Source of the DNA: Helicoverpa zea
Lineage: Eukaryota; Arthropoda; Insecta; Lepidoptera; Noctuidae
Reading direction: 5' to 3'
Length of the DNA: 64,000 nucleotides
Assembly: GCF_022581195.2 (NCBI RefSeq)
Contig: NC_061463.1
Location: 5,394,001 to 5,458,000 of the forward strand
The position numbers were made by a program, and so were the translations under genes. This document shows positions 14,496 through 25,286 of this stretch, in pieces; position 1 is the first letter of the stretch; each line of letters starts with the position of its first letter. Under the pieces are notes generated by a model, which was not told the DNA's origin, did no database searches, and saw only the letters and a list, made by a program, of their open reading frames with translations.

Positions 14496-16059
14496 TTGTA
14501 AACCTTTCTTTATACGAAATGAACATATGTGATATTTTGTATGTTCAAAATGCTGATTATATTTACGAATGACTTAAATCTATTTAGATTCCTCAACAGG
14601 GTTGCTCTTATCAAGTTCCTTAGTATTGTATCAACTTGTTCTGTAGATATATTCTATGTGAGATCAATGCGTGATCTAAAGTCAACGCCCTTTCTATAAT
14701 TTTCCTGTTTATCTAAGTATGATAGAATTGATAGACATCTGCTTATATTTTCCTTTATTCAAAAGCTTCCTAACGGGCACAACATTTTTTACACAACAAT
14801 ATTCTACGATCATTGCTTCAATGATCTGCCTACTTACCGTCATGATATCGATTTCATAAAAAAATCTATTGTATTTTTTAACAAAAAAGGCTTATTTTAT
14901 GGTAAGCACGTCCTATATATTGTGTTTTACAATGAAATAATTAGCCTGATCGCTAACGGGAACATTTTTTATTAGGCTTCAGTTTTTCTTTGTACGTTTG
15001 TAATTTAATATTTTTTTGAACGAACCCCAGTGAGTGGGTGCGGGTAAAAAATATGTATTGTAAATAAATCAAGGTTAAGTGATATCGTTTTCTCAAACGA
15101 AAGTGGGTGGTGATTTATCGGAAACAGTGGAATCTCGAGCTTTTGAGGCCATACCAGTCCACTGCTTTACAGCATCACGAAAAATATCTTCACATATTCT
15201 GGAAATCCTAGCCGGAGAAGGATTGATGAATATGTTGCAATGTTGAACCTAGATGTAATATTACGGAAATTCAAGTGTAAATAAATAGTAAAATTAAAAA
15301 TAAATATATATTTTAAAAATCATATAAAAAGAGACATTTATACAGGTAATGTGTGTTTGGCTATGCTAAAACCGAATTTTGATGAAACTTTCATTTGTTT
15401 TTACTTTCAGAAAGTTGTTCATTGGTAATAATAAATTACTGAGTGTGTCTAGTCTGTTTGTTATTTTCAGTTGAAAGGAAAATTCTCATACCTAGACTTT
15501 GTTTATTTATTTGTAGGTTGTAGATTTTAGTAAATAATAAAAAATATGTAAGTAGTATGAAAGTTCCATTGCGATGTGCCGTCACGATCGTTTTTATATA
15601 ATTTAAAATAACTGGTAACCTACAGTAGTTTCATAAACTAGCAATCTGTTCTATTTAGTAGTACAGACAACTTATTTTTATTAAGCAAAGGTGAAACTAT
15701 CATAATTTAAAGAGCACCTCCCACGAAGGCATGGAATATATCTCTACAATATTCATTTCAAATCTTTTGTAGCAATCTCTATCAGCAGACGCATAAAAAC
15801 AAAGCCATATTGTTTTAAGACTCAGGTAATGCTCTCAAATGCTATTGTTGCTATCTGCGTGAGATACTTTACATTTCCAATTATCTCCAATGTTCACCTG
15901 TCCCTAAATAATTCGTTAATTCTCAGAGCTTAGCACGAGACTTTCTACCAAAAAATATAGGCTTTGTTTAAACACTCATTGTTACCTCACATTGCATTCC
16001 ACATAAATGTTCTCCAACAAAAGCAAACAAAAAAACAAACTCAGGATAAAGGAACCAAG
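14496..16059. other. AT-rich noncoding stretch
   Basis: No open frame of note, no recognisable repeat and no splice-bounded coding segment is seen on either strand. The composition is strongly AT-rich and low in complexity in places, as expected for intron or intergenic DNA. Confidence 0.6.
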
Positions 16060-16113
16060 GAAACAAAAAACAAAAAAAAAACATAATTCAATAATATAAA
16101 TATTGCATTTATT
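16060..16113 (-). terminator. Candidate poly(A) site for the leftward (zfh2) transcript
   Basis: On the minus strand an AATAAA hexamer lies at 16113-16108. About 30-45 nt downstream is a T-rich tract with interspersed G, seen on the plus strand as A/C-rich DNA at about 16060-16081. A hexamer followed by a T/GT-rich element is the standard layout of an animal cleavage and polyadenylation site. In AT-rich DNA such hexamers are frequent by chance, and no terminal exon has been identified upstream of it, so the call is tentative. Confidence 0.25.
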
Positions 16114-18103
16114 TCAACGAATTCTGCAAATATAATAACTGTAGATAATAATTATAATAATACTATTCAGTTTACAAGACTTTCAATCTTTCCCTAGGCG
16201 GTCGAATCAACGCCGCAAAATACCAAAGAATTCTTTCACTGGCTGGCACAGGACTTTGTTTCAAATAACTATTTAGAATAACGTCATCTGAATAACAGTA
16301 AATGCAGATCGCATAAAATTAGGTTAAAAATTAAATTATACAAATTAAAATAAAATTATTGGAAGTCGTATTGGAGGCAAATTCAATATCAAGGAGTACG
16401 TCAGTCCTCGACGTAAATACGTTTAGGTATCTACATGACAAACAAAATAATAATAAAACTAAAGAACAAAAATAAATACAAACATAACAAAAATAAAAGA
16501 AAAATAACAGAAAGCGATATGCAAATAAACATGCTCAAAATCTAAAGTAAAACCATAATGCTGTAGTATGTATTCAAGGAATAGTAAATAATACTTATTA
16601 TGTTCTTTACGACAGACCGGGATATTTGCATTTGAAAGATCAATAGAGACGTATCAAGGTGTTTAGAGTCGGTAGCGAAAATTTCCACGTAATAAATAAG
16701 GGCGCAGCGTCGCCCCGCAGCGCGTGCGCAGGGCGCGGACGCATGCGCGCCGCGCTCGTGCGCCCCACGTACGCAACATTCTAATTTGAAGAAAATATTT
16801 GCATATCGCCTAACGCCTCAATCGAGGCCCACTCTTATGTAAATGTCACGAAAGAATAGCAAAAACTGGCGGGACCCCACACGACAAAACGGCTCATTAT
16901 TATGTAAAAACCGACAAACTTCTAATGTTATGTCTGTATGTATTTTTGTACTTTTAGGCTCGCGCCCTCAGCCGAGACCCTTGCGAAAGATGCGAAGTAA
17001 ACTAATTAGATACATTTATATCACAAGTTCTTAAGATGCCTCTACGAAACAAATAATATATTTATATCTACCTATAGATAAGAACTATCCAAATACACAA
17101 TACGAACAGCGGTCGGAGATAATTTTACAATGCACATCGTTACAACTAATAGTATACTTTTAACTATTTACAGTGGAGCTCAAGAGAAAAATAATTTACA
17201 AAACACTTGGATCCTACAAGGCACCTTATTTAAATAATTATAGACTTCAGGCTTCGCTATGACTTTACATAATAATAACTAAAACATTTAAATTCTCTAA
17301 AATATATAATTTGGTTTTCATTACAATCCTACAACAATCGACATGTCGCTAATACCTAATAGGAGTTTTAAATACGAACAACTAGGAAGAATAATATTAT
17401 GCAACAGATTACTAGTCTATATCTCTCTGTAGTGTTGGTTTCCAATATGTAGAGCAAACACAATATAATAAGGTAATAAAAACAAAGGAAACAATGGACA
17501 CTGATGTGCTGTTTCCGAGAAAGTCTTGATTGGCATCATTTAAATAATTGATTATTCATGTGGAGCGAAATGCATGTGCGCCAGATCGGTCCCATTAGAT
17601 ATACGACGTCCTTCACGCGTCCTAACTCCTACCATTGTTGTGCATCGACTGCATTCGTATGTGCTTGCAGCGGCCGCCCACCGGCCGGCCCGCCTCCGCG
17701 ACAACACGTGCCGCGGCCGCGGCAGCGGTGCGCACACAAACAAATAGCATTTACTCCTAAATACTGTCCCAACGCACAACTATACAAAAAAATATCTATT
17801 TCACACTAATTTAAGATTTATATTATAATTCGAAGATTGAGTAATGTTTTTTACTGTTGCCACGCTCCGAGCTAGGTGCTCAGTAATTATCTGAATTACG
17901 AAATAATTTCAGAGATTGAATCGGCTGCGTACGTGCCGCCATTACCTTTTACATCGGCCGACCGACTTGGCGCATATTTATCTCAGTACTGTTTTGAATA
18001 TGTGCATTTCTCACGGGCAATTATAGCTTATCTCAATCTGAAGAAGATTTAACATTGAAACACCAACACTACGGGGAGATAACGTTAAACTATTTCAGTT
18101 ACA
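16114..18103. other. Unassigned stretch left of the last visible zfh2 exon, with two GC-rich islands
   Basis: This could be intron, 3' UTR or both. GC- and CpG-rich islands lie at about 16700-16775 and 17665-17735; the second contains a CACGTG E-box and NotI-like runs. Short overlapping ORFs on both strands at 17552-17809 (75 and 83 codons) come from this island and show no zinc-finger or homeodomain signature. I looked for the C-terminal zinc-finger pair known from ZFHX3 on the minus strand here and did not find it. Confidence 0.45.
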
Positions 18104-18111
18104 CCTAAAAT

Positions 18112-18117
18112 TTTATT
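18112..18117 (-). terminator. Possible intronic poly(A) signal just after the third coding exon
   Basis: AATAAA on the minus strand lies about 215 nt downstream of the in-frame stop (18331-18329) reached if the donor at 18345 is not used. Failure to splice would add Gly-Glu-Cys-Thr-Thr and then stop, followed by a short UTR ending near here. The same sequence can also be read as an acceptor-like ATTTTAG ending at 18105. Purely a sequence possibility. Confidence 0.2.
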
Positions 18118-18345
18118 TACAAAAGGACTCACTAGTAGGAAAGTAGCAACGACCGTCACGGCACGAAATGAGCTTCGCTCGAACTGCATTAATAATATCT
18201 TCATCTCGAATTGAACACATTCCAAGTGACAATGACGCGATCGAGCGGAGCTCGCCGCTGCGAGGTTCTAATGTAAGAGGGTGCGGGATCGCTCAGCGCT
18301 GGGAGGCGCGGGGCGACTCGCTCCGCGGTCAAGTTGTACACTCAC

Positions 18346-21184
18346 CGTTTCCGGCGAGCTGAGGCCGCAGGAACGCGTTGTGCAGGTCGCCGCCCATGCC
18401 GCTCTCGAGCCGCGCCGCCATCTGCATGAGCGCGAGCGTGCTGTCCTCGCCGCCGCCCGCGCCGCTCTCGAGGCGCGCGCGCACTGCGGCGATGTGACCA
18501 CGTGTAAACACATGGTCCTGTACCGAATACTTGTGACTGTACTTGAAGTCACACACTCGACACTCCTCTGGCGGCGGTGCGTCAGACACTTCCATCAGTC
18601 CGGCAGCCAGACGCGCCTTCTTCTCTTTGGCACGTGCATTTTGGAACCAAACTTGCACCACGCGTTTGGGCAGCCCTATTTCGCGCCCGAGCGCCTCGCA
18701 CTCGGCCATAGTAGGAGTTTTATAGTCACCGAATAATGATTTCATTATCTTTACTTGCAAGGATGACATTTGCGTACGATATCGCTTGCCAGGTGGTCGC
18801 GCCGACTGCTGTTGGCCAGGTAGAGGTGAGGTCGGCTCATCTTCCTCGTAGAACTCCATAGTCTCGGAAGCGGTGTCGGAACGCTCGTCGGCGTCCGATC
18901 CGGGTCGTGACAGGTCAACAGGTTTACTGAGATCTAAAGGTATCTCCGATTTTCCATGTTCTGGGCGTCGCTCAGATACTTCATTGTTTCCGCCACCGTT
19001 TTGTTGGGCAGCGGCGTGCGCTTGTAATTCACTAACATAGCGCTTCATTGACTCCTCACTGTACTGCTTGATAAACTTCTCCATGTCTGAGTGAAAAGGT
19101 GGAAAAATAGGGGGCAACATGGGAGCCCCCGCTTGGGAAAAATTTTGCTGCCGGTCACTTTGTTGGGAGCCAAAACTAGGTGTTGATTCTGTACTTAATT
19201 CTTCATCAGGCAGCGCGTCTACGTTAATTTCGCCTCTCGCACACTGATCCGCATGTTTAGTGCTCAAATGACTTTCTAGTGCGCTCTTTACCTTGAACAA
19301 GGCTGGACAAAACGGACATCGTTTATTGATGACTTGTGCATGCGCACGAAACTGGCCTTTCCTCTCACGTGCTCGTGTATTTTGGAACCAAACTTGTACC
19401 ACTCTTTTTTTTAGTCCAACTTCGCGTGCTATGTTTTCAAGCATTTTTCGCGATGGGTTAGATTCAATTTGGTATTTTTGGTAGAGGTAATCCAGTTGTT
19501 CAGGTAAAATAGTAGTTCTTAAGCGCTTGTCTTTTGGTTGTTCTCCAGTGTCCACTTCTTCATATTCATCGAATTTCCTCTTAGCAACTTGCTGGTTGAG
19601 AGCAGCTACCAATGGATGTCGAGCCTCATCAGTCCCAAGCGTTGCGTTTAATTGTTGCAGCTGCGCATGCTGCTGCAAGATCCCAAATGGGGAATCCGGC
19701 GGGTATGTGGGAAATAGGTTTGGGTTCATTATGTGAACAAGTTGATGTTCCCGCCACAAATCAAACCGAGGGAAGACTAAGTTACATTTATCACATTGAA
19801 AATTTCCATCCTTTTCTTCACGTGGAGCGTGTGTTAGAGGAGTTACTGGCGTTAAAGGCGCTGGTGGTGCTGGAGACACGGGGTAGGTGGGCGCGGCCGG
19901 GGTTGGCGTGCGCGGCGGAGCGGGCGAAACTGGCACGTGGGGAGGGTGATGCTCAACATTGCTAGAGTTTGAGTCCTCACTGCTCAATGTGGCAGCAACT
20001 TGAGCTGCGGCCGCCTGCGCCTGTGCTGATCTTTTAGCATCTTCTTCCTTAAAACAATGAGTTTTCTGATGTCTTATGAGTTCATAGTACCTTTGGAATA
20101 CTAATTGGCACTTCTTGCATTGATAGTTAAGGCCTGGGGTGCGCTGAAATCTATTTGCGTCATCAGTAGCGCTTGCAGGCGGGTCTGCGGCTGGTTGATT
20201 TTCATAAACTTTTCTGGCTTTTTGGCGTGCATTTTGAAACCATACTACTATTACTCTTGGACTTAATCCCAACAACTTCGATAAATATTCGAGATCATCA
20301 TCTTTGGGATATGCGTTGTTTTCAAAAAACTCTTGTAATACTTTGATTTGATAGTCAGTGAACCTAGTTCTGTTGGCGCGTTTGCCAGAAGACCCCGTTG
20401 AGCTGTTGGATCCGTTCGAATTGCCCCCGGAAAGTCCGAAATCGGCCGGTCCCCTGCCAGGACTGAGGCTGCGATTCGGGGTCAAAGGTAGGACGTTCGG
20501 GGGCGCGGAGTTTGGGGACGTGAAATTAGGATTCAGTTTTGGTGGTAGCATTGATGGATGTGGCGGCTGCGGTATACTCGTAGCCGGAATTGAATCTAAT
20601 TGAGATTGAATCAGCGAGTTTAGAGATATATGCGTGGGAGTTTGCGGTCGCGATTTGTTTTGATGATGATGGTCATTAGTCTGTAAGGGTGCAGGACTCT
20701 GAGATGGTGCTTGAGGAAAGATAAAGCTCTTATCTTCCTGGTGGCGATCATCATAGGAATTATACTTTTCCTCCATTGATGGTTCGTCATTAGGTTCTGA
20801 TTTTACCTCCTGTTGCATAATCATGCTGTTGTCTTCGATCTTTGCCTTTTTTTCAGGCGGTGGCTTGCCTTCATCTGAGCTAGCCGATGAATCCAAAGTT
20901 GTGACTTTAGCTTCACCTGTCTTCTCATACTCCTCCAAGTTGAGTGTCGTGGAGGGAGGGTTGTTAAAGTTGTAAGGTGAATCCTTGTTCCGCTGACGCT
21001 CCTTGAAAAGAGTGTTTCTGAACCAATGTTTGATTACCTTTGTAGCAAGTCCAGACTGTTGAGCCATTTTCGCGATAGCTTCGTCGCTGGGCGAGTTGTT
21101 AATGTCAAAGTGAGCTCGCAAAATCTTAAGTTGTTCGTCAGTGATGCGAGTACGAGCTCTCTTTTGACCAGCTGCAGCGTTAGC
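18346..21184 (-). CDS. zfh2: zfh2/ZFHX3-like transcription factor, third coding exon (four homeodomains)
   Basis: This exon encodes residues 1818-2763 of the conceptual zfh2 protein, a nuclear DNA-binding regulator of neural, limb and wing development in insects. The acceptor (TTGTTTGCAG) precedes GCT AAC GCT at 21184. The donor is AACG|GTGAGT, with GT at 18345-18344, leaving phase 1. Four homeodomains are present: about 1825-1884 (recognition helix WFRN), 2085-2144, 2369-2428 and 2617-2676 (all WFQN). Four C2H2-type fingers sit between and after them: C2172/C2175, C2281/C2284, C2440/C2443 and C2692/C2695. The order matches vertebrate ZFHX3/4. A PLDLS motif at 2566-2570 followed by PVDLS suggests CtBP corepressor binding. 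The linkers are Pro/Ser/Gln-rich. The exon is not terminal: ZFHX proteins continue with a further C-terminal region, which I do not see in this window. Confidence 0.97.
18608..18787 (-). other. zfh2: Homeodomain 4 of zfh2
   Basis: Residues about 2617-2676 begin KRYRTQMSSLQ and carry the recognition helix RVVQVWFQNARAKEKK. Trp48, Phe49, Gln50 and Asn51 are all present, so DNA contact residues are intact. Confidence 0.95.
18908..18940 (-). other. zfh2: Paired CtBP-type motifs PLDLS and PVDLS
   Basis: PLDLS is encoded at 18940-18926 and PVDLS at 18922-18908, one residue apart, in the linker between homeodomains 3 and 4. PxDLS is the canonical CtBP docking peptide. A third related string, VDLSRP, lies in the second coding exon near residue 1474. 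Binding is inferred from motif only. Confidence 0.6.
19352..19531 (-). other. zfh2: Homeodomain 3 of zfh2
   Basis: Residues about 2369-2428 begin KRLRTTILPEQL and carry RVVQVWFQNTRARERK. The lysine/arginine-rich C-terminal end of the helix and WFQN are intact. A C2H2 finger (CPFC...H...H) follows about 13 residues later, as in ZFHX3. Confidence 0.95.
20204..20383 (-). other. zfh2: Homeodomain 2 of zfh2
   Basis: Residues about 2085-2144 begin KRANRTRFTDYQIK and carry RVIVVWFQNARQKARK. WFQN is intact. The finger YQCKKCQLVF with two histidines follows about 25 residues later. Confidence 0.95.
20984..21163 (-). other. zfh2: Homeodomain 1 of zfh2
   Basis: Residues about 1825-1884 begin KRARTRITDEQLK and carry KVIKHWFRNTLFKERQ. 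Position 50 is Arg rather than Gln, as in the first homeodomain of ZFHX3/4. That predicts a different DNA preference from homeodomains 2-4. Confidence 0.95.
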
Positions 21185-22566
21185 CTGCAAACAAAAGAAA
21201 TCTTTGTTAAGTGCGAGCTTTGAGACCAAAGAAACCAAACGAGTTTACAGTCGTCAAAGGGTTCATTTATCTATAACGATATTAAGCAGGTAAGTCCGAA
21301 TACTAAGGGAAGTCGTTACTAATAATAATGGTCGGACCCTTCATACAACAATAGATTCTCTGTCGCCTTGTGCAAACAGATAGCTAACGTAAATCGTCGA
21401 GCTTATCTTACAATACGCCGTAGATATCCTTATTGGCGACGATCGAATTTACACAGTAACTGACGAAAATAATATCAATGCGAAGCCTTGTGTTTGTATA
21501 AGTAAATACACGTTATTTGTACGTCTCGACTAAATTTAACAGCTGAGGTAATTGAATGTTGCTAAATGATTGCGCAGTTATATAAGACTTGAAATTGATT
21601 TTTAATTATTTAACTTCAAATCCGTCGTGGTTACTCGTCAATTTCAATTCAAATGTACGTTGTTGTGTAATTTGTTAAATATATATTTCGTATTCTTATT
21701 GAAGATTTCTCAGCACAGCTTTTGGCCTATTTTGAAAGTTAATCTGCGCGTAACAATGCTATGTACATACACAATACCTAAGATAATATTACGAAATTAT
21801 CACTGCATGTATTTGTGTTAATTGGTTATAAATTCATCATTGTTTACATATGTCTTCTTCCTCCGAGCCTTTTTCCCAAACTATGTTGGAGTCGGCTTCC
21901 AGTCTAACCGGATTCAGCTGAGTACCAGTGCTTTACAAGAAGCGACTGCCTATCTGACCTCCTCAACCCAGTTACCCGGGCAACCCGATACCCCTTGGTT
22001 AGACTGGTGTCAGACTTACTGGCTTCTGACTACCCGTAACGACTGCCAACGATGTTCAATGACAGCCGGGACCTACAGTTTAACGTGCCATCCGAAACAC
22101 AGTCATTGGTGTCTAAGATATACTTAGAAAGTACATACAAACTTAGAAAAGTTGCATTGGTACTTGCCTGACCTGGAATCGAACCCGCGCCCTCATACTC
22201 GAGAGGTTGGTTCTTTGCCCACTAGGCCACCACGACTTTTACATATGTACGACATTGTTTACATATGTAATACTGATAATTATTATGATAATATTGTGTC
22301 GTACTGAATACGATTAAAAGATTATTCACTTCAATTTTATAAATTGCAGTTATTAATCTAATGCAATTCTATACTACAGTTAATGTGACATCGAAGTCTA
22401 CTTAATACTAATTTGTATAATTCCTTTTATTTTATGTAAATGATACTCAATGATGTATTCGCATTTGCTATGTTCACGTTATGTAAACGAAGGATACGTA
22501 TATATACGTAGTAATATTGGAGTTAAATTAATTAGAATATAATGTTTACGTAAAATAGAGACTCAC
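21185..22566 (-). other. zfh2: zfh2 intron between second and third coding exons (phase 0)
   Basis: The donor is CAG|GTGAGT with GT at 22566-22565. The acceptor is TTGTTTGCAG with AG at 21186-21185. The join is between codons, CAG then GCT. The 1382-bp intron is AT-rich apart from an inserted SINE at 21854-22237; without it the intron would be about 1 kb. I see no other gene in it. Confidence 0.95.
21854..22237 (-). mobile_element. tRNA-headed SINE in a zfh2 intron, same orientation as the gene
   Basis: Read on the minus strand the element starts AGTCGTGGTGGCCTAGTGG (box A-like). It has a perfect box B GGTTCGATTCC at 22185-22175 and ends in GGCTCGGAGGAAGAAG. An 11-bp direct repeat TTTACATATGT flanks it exactly (21843-21853 and 22238-22248). 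A 16-bp match CATTGTTTACATATGT (21838-21853 and 22253-22268) offers an alternative boundary. It matches the plus-strand copy at 42758-43099 but keeps a 59-bp segment (22006-22064) that the other copy lacks. The 100-codon ORF overlapping it is not a gene. I recognise this family as common in noctuid-type moths, from memory rather than from a search. Confidence 0.93.
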
Positions 22567-25286
22567 CTGCTGCTGTTGCTGTAATAATTGCTGTTGTTTC
22601 ATTTGCGCGTCGTGAGCGAAGGGCATCGCGTCGAATGGCGGAGGAGGCAACATTAGAGGAACCAGGGGCGGCTGAAGGTTCATCGCTGCCAGAGCACCCA
22701 CGTTCAAGCCCAGAGGGAGCCCCAACGATAGCATCTGAGCCACCATCGGGTGCAGCTGACCCAGCTGCTGCTGAAGTTGGATCATGTTCAGAGCTGCTTG
22801 CATCTCTTGCACTTGCGCAGCTAGCAAAGCGCCAGCTTGCGCATCCCCCTGCGCGTTTCCATTTTCATTGAAGTTAGCACTGTTATCACCACGTGGAGAG
22901 GGTGACCTCTCACCCTGCGGCGCAGGAGAGGCCGCCCGCGGAGAGTTCGGCGCACCTGATTTCCTCTCATACTCCGATTTGAACTGTTCGGCGAATTGCT
23001 CCAGGAATTCGAACGGTACTTTATCTTTATGCACTTCCTCACAATGAGTTTTAAGAACAAAAACACTAGAAAACTCCTTGTTGCAATGTTGACACGTCGA
23101 TTTAGTTTCACCATCCGGGGGCTTCTCTTCTGGAGGCGGAGGCGGCGGGCTCGGCACACGCGCCATCTCTCGCTCTTCTTGCATTTTTCTTCGCTGGTTT
23201 TCATTGTATTGCATGACGAGGTCGAAGCCGAAAGTTTCTAAAAGTTGTTTATACATTTGTGAATTGCGTTTGGGCGGGTTGCCCTTGGCGACCATCTCGT
23301 CAAGTGCAGCTGTTTCAGCTTCACCTAGCGGCGAATGCGCCCGCGCATCGCCAAACGGACATGAGGTCGCTCGATGTGCGTCGAGTAGCTCCCCGGTCGG
23401 GAATGACGCGTGACAGCGTTCGCACGAAGCGCTACCTGCGCGCGGGGATCGCGGGCTACCTGGGCGCGCAGGGGGAGAGGAGCGCGGGCCCCCACTGCTT
23501 GTAGATGAAGGGGATGTATTTTTCGGCGACAACACGTCTTGTAAAATTTTGGCGGGGTCGGTCCGGTCAGGCTGCTCTACCAAGGGTCGCGACAAGTCCA
23601 CGTGTCCGGCTGCGGCGAGTTCTTGCAATTTGCCAGCGCGTGTTTGATGTAGCACTGATCTCATGTGAATGTCCAGCGTACTGCCTTGTGTGTACGCTAC
23701 TTTACAAATGTTGCATTTGTATCGTTTGCGATCATCCTCTTCACTCGATGTACTCTTGGGAGTAAGTGTCAAATTAGAGGGCGCAGAGCCCGCCCCGGGC
23801 GACACGGGAGGGTTGTTATTATTCTGTTGTTCTTGCATCGCTCGCTTCAACTTATGCAAATGACTCACGCTATTGTAGTGAACGAGTAAAATATTCTTTT
23901 GCGTAAACGATTCTTTGCATACGTCACATTTGAATGGTCTATTTGGGTCAAGGTACTTTTCCATGGGGTAGGTTAGTTTTTCACCTTTCCTGTGCAGGAG
24001 TGTCTTGTTATGTGCGGTCAAGTAAGATTGGCGTGTAAATGCTACTTTGCATCGATGACATTTGTACTTTCTGTTCGGATCATTATAAGAATCTTCCGCC
24101 ATTGACTGGGAGTTTAGGTAATCTTCCAAGAATTGTTGGTCTTTGTAAATAATTGAATCATCCGAGTTTTCGGCATCATTATGTCCGGACTCATCAGCAA
24201 CGGTTGCACTTGAGTCTCTGTCTTCCATATCTGCTAAGTCATCATCAGGCGTTCTTAAAGCTTCCTTGCGTAAAAGCTCCGCAGTTGCAGCATCCAAAGC
24301 TGTGCCTTGAGCAGCTTGTAATAGGGGGTTAGACGCTAAGCTGCGCTTGAATGCACTAAGCTCTTCTTCGGATAGCTCAGGGTGAGATGTTTCGACGTGC
24401 TTTTGAAGAGCCAACACAGATCTAAAGCTCCTTCCGCATAAGACACATTTTGTTGCATCTCTGATAACGTGATATTGTGAATGCAGCTGTAGTTTTTCAA
24501 TCGTCTTAAATGCTAGACTGCATTGATTGCAACGGTACTTGTACACATGTTTCTCAGAAACCGACATGTTTGCGATGGAATTACGAGCGTGTGCTTCTCT
24601 AAAATGATTTTGAAGCGCATGAGCTGCGTCAAAGTAGCGATTGCATCCTTTCTTCCAGCACACGTAGCCCGGCCCTTGAGGCGTTTGCTTCAGTTCAAGA
24701 TGACCGGACTCATTCTGATGTTGACATAATTCATCAACATTACGGAAAGTACGGTTGCATGTTGAGCATCTTTCCGTTTCGCCATCTGCGCTGCCTTCTG
24801 ATCGAGGTGAAGAAATCTCTCGCTCATCATCCCCTTGTCGAGATTCATCTCTTTGAGCTTGGGTTCCACCGTTCAACCAATGGCTCTGGTCAACAAGTAG
24901 TAACAACCTCTGTAGGCCTTCAGAGTTCACGGAATGAATTTGCATGACGTGTCTTTCGAGGGCTGGCCGTTCCTTGAAGCCATCTTGGCAAAGAGGGCAA
25001 ATGAAATGTCGAGAAGGATCGCCATGTACGGAGCTAACGTGTGCGTGTAGGCGAGACTCGTTCGAGCAACTGAAGTTGCAATAAGGACACGTGTGTGGAC
25101 CCGGTGTTTCACGCTCTTCCTCTCTCTCATTAGCGCTTTGTTGAGTTGGTGGTTGGACATGTTGCTGGGTTTGTTGTTGTTGTTGCTGCTGTTGCTGTTG
25201 TTGCTGTTGCTGATGTTGTTCCAAAAATCTCATCATCTTTTGCTCTTGAGTCAACTCAGGTTTCTGGTCAATTGGCTCCTTAGAGT
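22567..25286 (-). CDS. zfh2: zfh2/ZFHX3-like transcription factor, second coding exon (zinc-finger array)
   Basis: This exon encodes residues 912-1817. The acceptor is TTTTGTTAACAG, with the exon starting at 25286. Its first two bases AC complete an Asp codon with the G left by the previous exon. The donor is CAG|GTGAGT. After a 14-residue polyglutamine tract (936-949) come about eleven zinc fingers. The first cysteines are near residues 977, 1007, 1084, 1120, 1163, 1191, 1320, 1364, 1435, 1532 and 1642; the tenth is a C2HC variant (C1532, C1535, H1548, C1553). An acidic Asp/Glu/Ser-rich stretch lies at about 1257-1310. The block NPPKRNSQMYKQLLETFGF (1580-1598) resembles a conserved motif of ZFHX proteins. 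The exon ends in a hydrophobic Leu/Met/Pro-rich and Gln-rich segment. The fingers probably provide DNA and protein contacts that cooperate with the homeodomains of the next exon. Confidence 0.97.
25171..25212 (-). repeat. zfh2: Polyglutamine-coding CAA/CAG tract
   Basis: Fourteen consecutive Gln codons (residues 936-949), followed by Thr and two more Gln. The tract mixes CAA and CAG, with five CAA codons in a row at one end, so it is not a pure CAG microsatellite and should be fairly stable. Length variation between individuals is still plausible. Confidence 0.95.

Noticed and set aside
14245..14526. 93-codon minus-strand repeat protein
   Set aside because: The frame stays open only because the tandem unit is 33 bp long; flanks show no coding character.
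17552..17809. Overlapping ORFs on both strands (75 and 83 codons), one with a Cys-x-x-Cys
   Set aside because: They come from a GC-rich island, lack the histidines of a zinc finger and do not resemble the ZFHX C-terminus.
18281..18736. 151-codon plus-strand ORF
   Set aside because: It is antisense to the homeodomain-4 region of zfh2; the minus-strand frame clearly encodes the real protein.
21822..22127. 101-codon plus-strand ORF
   Set aside because: It reads through the antisense of the SINE; no protein family.
22175..22237. tRNA gene suggested by box A and box B
   Set aside because: It is the tRNA-derived head of a SINE; no closed cloverleaf is evident and it is followed by the SINE body. 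The same holds for 42758-42830.
22546..22566. zfh2 reading through the donor to VSLYFT and stop
   Set aside because: CAG|GTGAGT is a strong donor and the next exon joins perfectly in phase with the ZFHX sequence order.
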